Shown here one piece after another: positions 1 to 6,955 of a stretch of DNA of 20,195 nucleotides. Source of the DNA: Erwinia pyrifoliae DSM 12163. GTDB lineage: Bacteria; Pseudomonadota; Gammaproteobacteria; Enterobacterales; Enterobacteriaceae. Below the pieces are notes generated by a model, which searched no databases, had not been told where the DNA came from, and saw only the letters and a list, made by a program, of their open reading frames with translations. Location: positions 1,669,086 to 1,689,280 of the forward strand of contig NC_017390.1 in assembly GCF_000026985.1 (NCBI RefSeq), given 5' to 3'. Each line of letters starts with the position of its first letter. Positions within the stretch are counted from its first letter, which is position 1. The position numbers were made by a program, and so were the translations under genes.

Positions 1-26
1 TGATCCTACCCACGTAATGTGGACAC
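1..26. repeat. IS terminal inverted repeat, left end
   Basis: The first 26 bases match the reverse complement of 1220-1245 at 21 positions. The outer 11 and inner 8 bases are identical and the mismatches lie in the middle. This is the transposase recognition end downstream of orfB. The window starts precisely at the element tip. Confidence 0.92.
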
Positions 27-30
27 AGCC

Positions 31-885
31 CTAAGCGAGGTTCTGGTTTTCAAATTGTTCAGGACTAAGGCCGCCACAGGCACTGTGACGACGCCACCGA
101 TTGTAATCACACTCGATATAATTAAACACCGTTGTCCGCATTATTTCCCGGCTGGCAAAGCGTTCTCCGTGGATACATTCCACCTTCAGCGAATGAAAGA
201 AGCTTTCCACGCAGGCATTGTCATAACAGCAGCCTTTTGCGCTCATGCTCCCGCGCAGATTATGACATTTCAGCAAGCTCTGATAATCCGATGAACAGTA
301 CTGCCCACCACGGTCAGTGTGAACAATCACTTTTTCAGGACGTTTTCGCCGCCACAACGCCATCTGCAGTGCGTCGCAGGCCAGTTGTGCGGTCATACGC
401 GGCGACATCGACCAGCCAATGACGGAACGCGACCACAGGTCAATGACCACCGCCAGATACAGCCAGCCCTCATCTGTACGTAAGTAGGTGATGTCACCTG
501 CCCACTTCTGGTTTGCGCCGCTGGCGTAAAAATCCTGTTTCAGCAGGTTCTCTGACACGGGCAGGCCGTGTTCACGATAACTGACCGGACTGAACTTGCG
601 GGCCGCTTTCGCCCGCAGCCCCTGACGTCGCAGGCTGGCGGCAATGGTTTTGATGTTGTACTCCGGCAGCTCGTCAGCAAGACGAGGTGCGCCATAACGC
701 TGTTTTGCCTCAGTAAATGCCTTACCGACGGCCTTATCGCAGATGAGGCGGAACTGCTGGCGCGGGCTGATTTGATGGCGACGCAGGCACCAGACATACC
801 AGCCGCTTCGGGCAATTCTAAGCACACGACACATGGCCTTGATACTGAACTCAGCCCGATTTTTTTCGATAAAGACATACTTCAT
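31..885 (-). CDS. IS3-family transposase OrfB (DDE integrase domain)
   Basis: Catalytic half of the IS3 transposase, 284 residues. It has an N-terminal HTH_21-like region (about 1-100) and an rve/DDE core. The acidic triad is visible as D131 (AGDITY), D191 (HTDRGGQY) and E227 (NACVESFF); the 35 residues between the second D and the E are canonical. The start codon overlaps the orfA stop (ATGA at 885-882), so OrfB lies in the -1 frame. In this family the active enzyme is usually an OrfAB fusion made by -1 frameshifting. Here the overlap would allow frameshifting or translational coupling, and no classic A6G slippery run is obvious. No internal stops are present. Confidence 0.93.
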   Translation of the reverse strand: MKYVFIEKNRAEFSIKAMCRVLRIARSGWYVWCLRRHQISPRQQFRLICDKAVGKAFTEAKQRYGAPRLADELPEYNIKTIAASLRRQGLRAKAARKFSPVSYREHGLPVSENLLKQDFYASGANQKWAGDITYLRTDEGWLYLAVVIDLWSRSVIGWSMSPRMTAQLACDALQMALWRRKRPEKVIVHTDRGGQYCSSDYQSLLKCHNLRGSMSAKGCCYDNACVESFFHSLKVECIHGERFASREIMRTTVFNYIECDYNRWRRHSACGGLSPEQFENQNLA

Positions 886-1181
886 TTCAGGCGCTTCGCG
901 AAGTATGTCGCGGCCTTTTGGAGAATGGCCAGCTCCTCAGCCTGCTCCGCCAGTTGCCGCTTAAGGCGGGCAATTTCAACAGACATTTCCTGCTCACGTT
1001 CAGAAGAGGAATGTGCATTTTTGAGCTTGCTGCGCCAGGCATAAAGCTGCGATTCATACAGACGGAGTTCACGGGCAGCTGGAGCCACACCGATACGCTC
1101 AGCAAGTTTCAGGGCTTCGTTGCGAAATTCAGGCGTATGTTGTTTGCGTGGCTTTTTGCTGGTTGATGCTGGTTTTGTCAT
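882..1181 (-). CDS. IS3-family transposase OrfA (helix-turn-helix)
   Basis: A 99-residue DNA-binding partner of OrfB. The N-terminal half is an HTH_Tnp_1-type domain (basic start, then [20 protein letters not shown], then LYAWRSKL). The C-terminal third is a heptad-like coiled coil ([19 protein letters not shown]) of the kind that multimerises IS3 transposases. An AGAGG sequence lies 6 bases upstream of the ATG. Translation ends in the ATGA overlap with orfB. Confidence 0.92.
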   Translation of the reverse strand: MTKPASTSKKPRKQHTPEFRNEALKLAERIGVAPAARELRLYESQLYAWRSKLKNAHSSSEREQEMSVEIARLKRQLAEQAEELAILQKAATYFAKRLK

Positions 1182-1219
1182 GAGTCACCTCTTGCTTGAG
1201 AGTTTACTCACTTAGTCGC

Positions 1220-1245
1220 GTGTCCACTATTGGCGGGTAGGATCA
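1220..1245. repeat. IS terminal inverted repeat, right end
   Basis: Partner of the repeat at 1-26, matching 21 of 26 positions in inverted orientation. It lies upstream of orfA. Its outermost bases read TGA on the minus strand (1245-1243) and close the neighbouring integrase reading frame. Confidence 0.92.
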
Positions 1246-2460
1246 ACCTTCCCGGTTAGCATCCAGAAAATCAGCCCACCATTGCAGCATAAGCCTGCGC
1301 TCATCCAGATGTTCGGCCTGGTGGGTATAGGCTGCGCGAACATTATTGAGTTCCTGATGGCTCATCTGGCGTTCAACGGCATCCTTAGACCATTTACCCG
1401 ACTCAATAAGAGAACTGCATGCCATTGTGCGAAAACCGTGACCGCAGACGTCTTTCTGCGTGTCGTAGCCCATAGTGCGTAGTGCTTTGTTGACCGTATT
1501 TTCACTCATGGGTTTGTCGGCATAGTGGTCGCCGATAAAGATGAAGTTATGGTCGCCACTGATTTCCTGTATTTCTCTCAGAATGGCAATGGCCTGCCTG
1601 CTGAGTGGAACTAGGTGCGGGGTTTTCATTTTGGCTCCGCGATGTGCGTTTTTTATGCCCGGCAGTGCTTCGCGCTCACCAGGTATCGTCCAGAGCGATT
1701 TTTTAAAATCAATTTCTGACCATCGTGCAAAACGGAGTTCGCTGGAACGAATAAAGGTCAGCAGGGTCAGTTTCACTGCCAGCCGAGTAAGTAATCTTTT
1801 ACGGTAACTGTCAATGCGTTCTAAAAACTCGTGATATCGTTCAAAGGGCAGGGCGGGACGGTGAGCGCGTTTACCTGTGGTAATCGCACCTGACATTTCC
1901 TGAGCAGGATTATAATCAAGAATACCCTGTAGAACGGCGTAACGCATAATGGCGGTGGTGCGCTGTTGCAGCCGCATAGCCACTTCATTAAAACCCTTAT
2001 CCTCAACCGCTTTTATCGGCACCAGCAGGTCGCGGGTTTTCAGTTCTGCGATATGGCGATTGCCGATTACCGGAAAAAGATAGGTTTCCAGCGTGCGCAG
2101 AATTTTCCCTTTGTACTCTTCTGACCACTTTTTATTGCCCGCATGCCATTGTCTGGCGACCGATTCAAACGAAAAAGTGCCGCTGTTTTCCCGTTTGTCG
2201 TCCTGCTTCTTCACAACAGGGTCGGTTCCTTTCGCCAGCAGCTTTTTTGCTTCGTCACGGCGCTGCCTTGCATCAGATAAAGAGACGGCAGGATACACGC
2301 CAAGTGCCAGAGTTTTTTGCTTACCGCCAAAACGGTACTGCATGCGCCAGTATTTTGAGCCGTTGGGGTGTATGAGCAGATACATACCGAAGCCGTCAGT
2401 GAGCTTAACGGCTTTCCCGGAAGGCTTTGTATTTCTTATTTTTATATCAGTAAGCGCCAC
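1243..2460 (-). CDS. P4-type tyrosine recombinase (genomic-island integrase), C-terminus altered by IS
   Basis: Integrates and excises the island at tRNA-Asn. The 405-residue protein opens with the P4 integrase arm-binding region (VALTDIKIRNTKPSGK), then a core-binding domain (about 95-190) and a catalytic domain. Catalytic residues are R238 (FIRSSELR), H341 and R344 (GHGFR), H368 (MSHQ) and Y378 (RAAYTHQ), so the active site is complete. The GTG start at 2460 is chosen because GGAGG lies 8 bases upstream and the family begins with this motif; the frame stays open to an ATG at 2523 with no family match. The protein ends WWADFLDANREG, and the TGA stop lies in the IS inverted repeat. Relatives usually run several residues further, so a short tail has probably been cut off and activity may persist. 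Confidence 0.93.
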   Translation of the reverse strand: MALTDIKIRNTKPSGKAVKLTDGFGMYLLIHPNGSKYWRMQYRFGGKQKTLALGVYPAVSLSDARQRRDEAKKLLAKGTDPVVKKQDDKRENSGTFSFESVARQWHAGNKKWSEEYKGKILRTLETYLFPVIGNRHIAELKTRDLLVPIKAVEDKGFNEVAMRLQQRTTAIMRYAVLQGILDYNPAQEMSGAITTGKRAHRPALPFERYHEFLERIDSYRKRLLTRLAVKLTLLTFIRSSELRFARWSEIDFKKSLWTIPGEREALPGIKNAHRGAKMKTPHLVPLSRQAIAILREIQEISGDHNFIFIGDHYADKPMSENTVNKALRTMGYDTQKDVCGHGFRTMACSSLIESGKWSKDAVERQMSHQELNNVRAAYTHQAEHLDERRLMLQWWADFLDANREG

Positions 2461-2605
2461 AGGACAGCCCTCCGTCTGATGGTACAAAACAGATCGAACC
2501 GGATATACCAGCAAATATACCATTAAATGAGGGTGGATGGTGCCGTACTTTATCGGACGTGGTGGAACATGGGGGAAAGGATAACTGCCTGACTGAAAAG
2601 CGGAA

Positions 2606-2629
2606 AGCAGACGCTATGAAACGTCTGCT
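2606..2629 (-). terminator. Hairpin just downstream of tRNA-Asn
   Basis: On the minus strand AGCAGACG and CGTCTGCT form a perfect 8-base stem around an 8-base loop, followed by a short T run. It lies 10 bases beyond the tRNA 3' end, so it is the probable transcription terminator of the tRNA. It sits on the island side of the predicted crossover. Confidence 0.7.
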
Positions 2630-2639
2630 GACCTGAATA

Positions 2640-2655
2640 TGGCTCCTCTGACTGG
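2640..2655 (-). other. Predicted island attachment core in the tRNA-Asn 3' end
   Basis: The tRNA 3' end (CCAGTCAGAGGAGCCA on the minus strand) matches the core that P4-type integrases of asn-tRNA islands, such as the Yersinia high-pathogenicity island, are known to use. The integrase gene lies directly beside it, as expected. The second copy of the core should be left of the window, so the site is inferred from position and family knowledge. Confidence 0.6.
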
Positions 2656-2715
2656 ACTCGAACCAGTGACATACGGATTAACAGTCCGCCGTTCTACCGA
2701 CTGAACTACAGAGGA
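2640..2715 (-). tRNA. tRNA-Asn (anticodon GTT)
   Basis: A 76-base tRNA read on the minus strand, starting TCCTCTGTAGTTCAG and ending with the encoded CCA. The acceptor stem pairs TCCTCTG with CAGAGGA. The T arm contains GGTTCGAGTCC. The anticodon GTT is at 2682-2680 inside GGACTGTTAATCC. nac and cbl next door match the asn-tRNA/nac/cbl neighbourhood of E. coli. The gene remains complete despite serving as island insertion point. Confidence 0.97.
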
Positions 2716-2789
2716 ATTGTGTGAACGGGGCGCATACTAACGGCGTGGCGGGCGAATGTCAAAGAACTATCGCTGGTGTGCGGTGCGTT

Positions 2790-3385
2790 TGCTGATAAAA
2801 GCAGCATGGGATTGCCAGAAAATATTTGGCTGAGCCGCGAGCCGGTGCAGTTCGGCTTCGTCGATCGTGCAAGCCTGAACCGCTCAACAAAGGCGAAGCT
2901 GAATATCAGCCTGCATGCGGAGCAAAGGGTCGGCTCGCTCAGCATCGCCTCTCAGCAGATGGTCGAAGCGGCGGTTGCCGCCAGTCTGGCCCAAACTTCA
3001 GAAAGCCTTTCTCCCCTTTTTCCTTGCCTGGTCAACATGCCGGCGGTACTGCCGGTGATGATCTTCCTGGCGGTGGCCCTCATCTTCCATATCGCCTTGA
3101 AACATACCCGCTACGGTAAATATGTTTATGTTATCGGCGGTAACGTGTTGTCGGCGAAGGTCTCGGGGATTTACGGCAATCAATATTTGGTGATTGTCTG
3201 TACCGTTGCGGGGGGCTGTCGGGTCTGGCGGGCGGATTACGGTTACCCTGATTGGTGCGTTAATCCCTGGGCTTATCCAGAGTGGTTTTACCTTTTTTAA
3301 GCGTAGATGCGTAGATGCAGGATATTATCAAAGGCATGATTATTGTTGCTGCGGTCTTCATCGACAGGTGCCGCAACCGTAAAGC
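2790..3385 (+). pseudogene. Decayed sugar ABC transporter (MglA-like ATPase and RbsC/MglC-like permease fragments)
   Basis: Three overlapping reading phases together resemble parts of a ribose/galactose-type ABC importer. About 2810-2985 reads like the middle of an MglA/RbsA ATPase (ENIWLSREPV, then VGSLSIASQQMVEAA). It runs in frame into a permease segment (about 3040-3210: HTRYGKYVYVIGGNVLSAKVSGI, then NQYLVIV). The permease continues in another frame at about 3215-3300 (GRITVTLIGALIPGLIQSGFTF) and a third at about 3310-3385 (QDIIKGMIIVAAVFIDR). The ATPase C-terminus, permease N-terminus and a block before GRIT are missing. The open frame 2776-3300 is therefore a chimaera and not a gene. 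A functional operon once lay here between tRNA-Asn and nac. Confidence 0.8.
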
Positions 3386-3447
3386 GCACCAGGCCAGCTG
3401 GCATCAGGCTGCGATGAGCGTCTCCCGCACAGCCAGATCGCACCTTG

Positions 3448-3464
3448 TGCACCATCAGCGAGCA
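3448..3464. promoter_or_regulatory. Possible NtrC binding site upstream of nac
   Basis: TGCACCATCAGCGAGCA fits the NtrC pattern GCAC-N7-GTGC with one mismatch in the right half. Its centre is about 150 bases upstream of the predicted nac transcription start, a distance typical for NtrC activating a sigma-54 promoter. It is a single weak match and should be treated as tentative. Confidence 0.4.
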
Positions 3465-3581
3465 ATGGCTGAAACACAGCGCTGGCATTGATAGCCAGCG
3501 GGATGCAGCAGGCCATCAGATCCTCTTATTTCACCGTCTGTCAGACGGCAAATTTTCATATCCGTATGCGCCATTCTTTTC

Positions 3582-3597
3582 TGGCGCGCTAATTGCA
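3582..3597 (+). promoter_or_regulatory. Sigma-54 (RpoN) promoter of nac
   Basis: TGGCGCGCTAATTGCA has the -24 GG and -12 GC exactly 10 bases apart and differs from the consensus TGGCACGRNNNTTGCW at only two positions. Transcription would start near 3608, about 67 bases before the nac start. Known nac genes of enteric bacteria are sigma-54 and NtrC dependent, so position, orientation and biology agree. Confidence 0.85.
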
Positions 3598-3674
3598 TAA
3601 ATCCCTGGGTCAGAATGAAAACTTATTATAATCGCCAGCATTACTGGCATTGGGGATACGCTACGGGGGCACCA

Positions 3675-4592
3675 TTGAATTTAAGACGACTGAAGTATTT
3701 CGTTAATATAGTCGATACCGGCAGCCTGACTCAGGCCGCTGAAGTCCTGCATATTGCCCAACCGGCGCTCAGCCAGCAGGTAGCGACATTGGAAAACGAG
3801 CTGGACCAACAGCTGCTGGTTCGCACCAAGCGCGGTGTGACGCCAACCGAAGCGGGCAAAATCCTTTATACGCACGCGCGGATCATTTTGCGTCAGTGCG
3901 CACAGGCCCAAACGGCGGTGATCAACGCCGGACAGGTGATGGCCGGGCAGGTATCCTTTGGCTTTGCGCCGGGGCCGGCGGCGGCCTCGCTGACCGTGCC
4001 ACTGCTGCAAACCGTACGTGAACAGTTCCCGGATGTAATGGTGTATCTGCATGAGAACAGCGGGGCGTCATTAAACGAAAAAGTGATGAACGGACAGCTT
4101 GACATGGCGATGCTATACGATCGTGCACCGACGGCCGGCATTATCAGTATTCCGTTGATGAAAGAAGAACTCTGTCTGGTGGGCGCCGGTTCTTGCCCGG
4201 GGCAGAGCATTGACCTGGCTGACGTGGCTGAAATGGCTATGTTTCTGCCGCGAGGCTACAGCGCGGTGCGTAAGCGCATCGATGAAGCTTTCACATTGCG
4301 TCGTCTTAGCGCTCGCATCGTCGGGGAAATTGAATCCATTGCCACTCTGACTGCCGCTATTTCCAGCGGGATGGGCGTATCGGTTCTGCCCGAATCTGCC
4401 GCGCGTACGCTGACCAGCTCCACGCAAGCCTGGATGGCGCGCATCACAAACCCAACGCTTAATCTGCCGCTGTCATTGAATTATTCCGCTAAACAGCCGC
4501 TGTCACCCTCTGCCCAGGCGGTGAAAAGCATCCTGTTAGCGCTGCTGCAAAAGCCGAAGGCAGAAGATCGCGAGCTGCAACTGGTGAGCTAA
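3675..4592 (+). CDS. nac: Nac, LysR-type nitrogen assimilation control regulator
   Basis: Nac couples sigma-54-driven nitrogen limitation to sigma-70 promoters, activating use of poor nitrogen sources and repressing some assimilation genes. The winged HTH is at about 1-60 (LRRLKYFVNIVDTGSLTQAA, then IAQPALSQQVATLE) and the LysR effector domain at about 90-295 (VSFGFAPGPAA, HENSGASLNEKV, GEIESIATLTAAISSGMGV). The tail LQLVS matches the family end. The TTG start gives 305 residues, the usual Nac length, with N-terminus NLRRLKYFV and GGGGG upstream; an ATG 20 codons earlier would add an unrelated extension and lie almost at the predicted transcript start. The rare start codon may limit translation. 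The sigma-54 promoter at 3582 drives it. cbl follows in the same orientation. Confidence 0.95.
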   Translation: MNLRRLKYFVNIVDTGSLTQAAEVLHIAQPALSQQVATLENELDQQLLVRTKRGVTPTEAGKILYTHARIILRQCAQAQTAVINAGQVMAGQVSFGFAPGPAAASLTVPLLQTVREQFPDVMVYLHENSGASLNEKVMNGQLDMAMLYDRAPTAGIISIPLMKEELCLVGAGSCPGQSIDLADVAEMAMFLPRGYSAVRKRIDEAFTLRRLSARIVGEIESIATLTAAISSGMGVSVLPESAARTLTSSTQAWMARITNPTLNLPLSLNYSAKQPLSPSAQAVKSILLALLQKPKAEDRELQLVS

Positions 4593-4607
4593 TCTCCCCT
4601 GTAAGCC

Positions 4608-4627
4608 AGGCGTACCGGCGTACGCCT
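4608..4627 (+). terminator. Hairpin between nac and cbl
   Basis: AGGCGTAC and GTACGCCT form a perfect 8-base stem with a CGGC loop 15 bases after the nac stop. Only a weak T-containing tail follows, so it may end transcription partially, or attenuate read-through into cbl or protect the nac mRNA end. Confidence 0.55.
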
Positions 4628-4663
4628 TATCACTAAAAAACATATAAAACTTTTTTTTATTAT

Positions 4664-4692
4664 TTGTTGCTATCGATTTGCATCCTTAACAT
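4664..4692 (+). promoter_or_regulatory. Possible sigma-70 promoter of cbl
   Basis: TTGTTG, 17 bases, then TAACAT matches sigma-70 elements weakly (3 of 6 and 4 of 6). The upstream stretch 4633-4665 is very AT-rich, with a run of eight T, as is common at CysB-activated promoters. E. coli cbl is CysB dependent. No CysB site can be called confidently by eye. Confidence 0.3.
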
Positions 4693-4728
4693 GTTGTCAA
4701 CCAGCAGACAACAGATGGAGTGAATCGC

Positions 4729-5685
4729 GTGAATTTCCAGCAACTTAAAATTATTAAGGAAGCCGCCCGCTGCGAATTTAACCTTACCGAAGTGGCTAAT
4801 GCGCTGTTTACCTCCCAGTCTGGCGTCAGCCGCCATATTCGCGATTTGGAAGATGAACTGGGCATAGAAATCTTTATCCGCCGTGGTAAACGTTTGTTGG
4901 GCATGACCGAGCCGGGCAAGGCGCTGTTGACCATCGCCGAGCGTATTCTCGATGAAGCAGGTAAGGTCAGGCGTTTGGCCGATGTGTTCACCAACGAATC
5001 CAGCGGGGTATTGACCATCGCCACCACCCATACGCAGGCGCGCTACAGCTTGCCGAAAGTGATTAAGGCTTTTCGCGTACTCTATCCTCAAGTGCGTCTT
5101 GAACTGAATCAGGGGTCACCGCAGGAAATTGTCTCGATGCTGATGACGGGTGAGGCAGATGTCGGCATTGCCAGTGAGCAGGTGGTGAACAATCCGGCGC
5201 TGGCCGCATTCCCGTGGTTTAGCTGGCATCATGCACTGCTGGTGCCTCAGGGTCATGAGCTGCAGCAGCAACAGCCGGTTTCGCTGGCCGCACTCAGCCG
5301 CTACCCGCTGATTACCTACCGCCAGGGGGTAACCGGGCGCTCCAGAGTTGATCGTGCCTTTCAGGCCGCCAACCTGCAGGCGGATATCGTGCTCAGCGCT
5401 CAGGACTCGGACGTGGTGAAGACCTATGTTGAACTGGGCTTAGGGGTAGGTATCCTGGCGGATCAGGCCTGCCAGCTGGAGCCACATTCGTTGCTGAACC
5501 GCCTCGATGCGAGCCATCTTTTTGAAACCAACACCGTCTGGCTGGGGCTGAAACGCGGTCAGCTGCAGCGCAACTATGTCTGGCAGTTCCTTGAACTGTG
5601 TAACGCCAACCTGTCTCTGGAAGAAATTAAGCGGCAGGCGCTATCGGCGAATGAGGAAGAGCCAGCAATCGATTTTCAGATCTGA
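4729..5685 (+). CDS. cbl: Cbl, CysB-like LysR-type regulator of sulfonate use
   Basis: Cbl activates genes for alternative sulfur sources such as alkanesulfonates and taurine, and is known to sense adenosine phosphosulfate. The N-terminal HTH (NFQQLKIIKEAARCEFNLTE, then LFTSQSGVSRHIRDLEDELG) and the sulfate-type ligand motif TTHTQARY at about 99-106 are those of the CysB/Cbl group. The stretch NTVWLGLKRGQLQRNYVW near the C-terminus is characteristic. The GTG start at 4729 is preferred because GGAG lies 8 bases upstream and orthologues begin with NFQQ; another GTG at 4720 is in frame. The 318 residues compare with about 316 in E. coli. The gap from nac is 136 bases. Confidence 0.94.
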   Translation: MNFQQLKIIKEAARCEFNLTEVANALFTSQSGVSRHIRDLEDELGIEIFIRRGKRLLGMTEPGKALLTIAERILDEAGKVRRLADVFTNESSGVLTIATTHTQARYSLPKVIKAFRVLYPQVRLELNQGSPQEIVSMLMTGEADVGIASEQVVNNPALAAFPWFSWHHALLVPQGHELQQQQPVSLAALSRYPLITYRQGVTGRSRVDRAFQAANLQADIVLSAQDSDVVKTYVELGLGVGILADQACQLEPHSLLNRLDASHLFETNTVWLGLKRGQLQRNYVWQFLELCNANLSLEEIKRQALSANEEEPAIDFQI

Positions 5686-5923
5686 GCACGCGGGTGCAAA
5701 GCTTTCCGGCGTCGGGCGTCCAGACTCCGGTTACGCAACCGAAGAGCACCAGGAGATGAATGTGTCTCACTTCGGCAGTCTGAGCTGAACAAAGCCATCG
5801 GACTGGACGGTACGCTGAATGTTGGACATGGCTGTGACATGCGATGAAACCGCGACCGGGTGTTGTCTGATTTCTGTTGTGGCGCTGGTGAGTTCAGCGT
5901 TCAACATCTAAAGTGGCAACCAT

Positions 5924-6523
5924 ATGGATCTCAATTTAGTGGGTTTTATTCCCGCACTGTTACCCGTCGCGCTCTCCCCCGGCGCGAGTTTTACGCTGGT
6001 GATGAACGGCGCGCTGGCGGGCGGGCCGAAAGGGCTGCTCACCACGCTGGCCGGAACCGCCCTCGGCATATACACCCACGCACTGCTGATTGGTTTGGGT
6101 ATTACAGCGGTACTGGTCGCCTCTCCGGCCGTATTTGGCATGCTGAAGTTTGCCGGCACGGCTTATCTTCTCTGGCTGGGAATTCAGCTTATCCGTAGTG
6201 GCTTGAAAAAACAGCAACCCGAGCCTGATAGCGCGCTAACCGTCACGCTTCAGGGCGCGTGGTTGGCTAATGTACTGAACCCTAAAGCCATCATGTTTTA
6301 TCTGATGGTGGTGACACAATTTGCCGGCAGTTACGGAGGAGTCGGTCACTATCTGCTTCTGGCCTCTGTACATATCATGGTGATGACTATCTGGCTTGTC
6401 GCTATCAGCTATGCGCTGGTGTTCTCGGCGAGAAAAGCCAATTCATTAACGCTGAAAAAATACGTCAATATCGCTGGCGGCATCATGCTGATTCTCTTTT
6501 CCGCTGGCAGTCTGTTTCATTAA
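5924..6523 (+). CDS. LysE/RhtB-family amino-acid exporter
   Basis: An inner-membrane exporter of the LysE superfamily, which pumps out amino acids or related small metabolites. The 199 residues are the usual RhtB length and show about six hydrophobic segments. Typical features are the opening FIPALLPVALSPGASFTLVMNGALAGGPKGL, the segment FAGTAYLLWLGIQLIRSG and the second-half signature LANVLNPKAIMFYLMVVTQF. The ribosome-binding site is weak. It lies alone, 238 bases after cbl and 432 bases before the next operon. The substrate cannot be read from sequence; homoserine, threonine, cysteine derivatives and others are exported by relatives. Confidence 0.88.
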   Translation: MDLNLVGFIPALLPVALSPGASFTLVMNGALAGGPKGLLTTLAGTALGIYTHALLIGLGITAVLVASPAVFGMLKFAGTAYLLWLGIQLIRSGLKKQQPEPDSALTVTLQGAWLANVLNPKAIMFYLMVVTQFAGSYGGVGHYLLLASVHIMVMTIWLVAISYALVFSARKANSLTLKKYVNIAGGIMLILFSAGSLFH

Positions 6524-6955
6524 GCGTGATTTACCTGCACCCCGTAGGCTTAAACCGTCGTTCCCTCCAGTCGTTGACCTCACCTTGCCATCATCTTGCC
6601 GCCAGGGATGTCACCGCGTATACGCCCGCGCATTTGTGCCGTTTTTGGGGTAATTCAGTTTATTATATCGCGCAAGTAACCGCCACGTTGTTTAATGTGG
6701 CGATGAAGCTGATGGATTAGGGGGTTGTGTCGATGGTGATCCACGGCATAAGGAGCCGGGCCGGGGCCGATAGTAAAGCCGTTGGGCGATCTCGTTGACG
6801 AGCGCCTGAAAGGTGCGGTGCCGGAGCTGCGTCAGGCTGGCTTGATGAACATGAAGCAGGGGATATTGCCTTGTCGTCAAACAACGACAGGCAAAGGCGG
6901 GTATAAGCGCCAGTTTAATTACGACCTGTTAGCAACAGTGAAGGGAAGGAGCAAC
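6524..6955. other. Intergenic region without a recognised gene
   Basis: 432 bases between the exporter and the oxidoreductase operon. The short open frames here (64 residues at 6526-6720; the upstream extension of the next gene from 6782) resemble no family I know. TGTCGT and ACGACA at about 6873-6890 form a small hairpin upstream of the operon. The stretch probably holds the operon leader and promoter and may contain remnants of an older gene. Confidence 0.5.

Larger units (their letters stand above)
1..1245 (-). mobile_element. Complete IS3-family insertion sequence
   Basis: A 1245-base element bounded by imperfect 26-base terminal inverted repeats that begin TGATCCTACCC at each end. It carries two overlapping transposase frames on the minus strand, orfA (882-1181) and orfB (31-885), the normal IS3-family layout. 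The tips resemble, from memory, those of the IS1222/ISEhe3 type known in Erwinia and Pantoea, but the subgroup is not proven. Both frames are open and the DDE triad is present, so the copy looks intact. The left flank is outside the window, so a target-site duplication cannot be tested. The right end abuts the 3' end of an integrase gene and provides its stop codon. Confidence 0.93.

Noticed and set aside
2461..2523. N-terminal extension of the integrase to an ATG at 2523
   Set aside because: The added 21 residues match nothing in P4 integrases, whereas the GTG at 2460 has a GGAGG site at 8 bases and starts the family motif.
3615..3674. Upstream ATG that would lengthen Nac by 20 residues
   Set aside because: Nac proteins begin at the NLRRLKYFV motif and are 305 residues long. 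The extension would begin only about 7 bases after the predicted transcription start.
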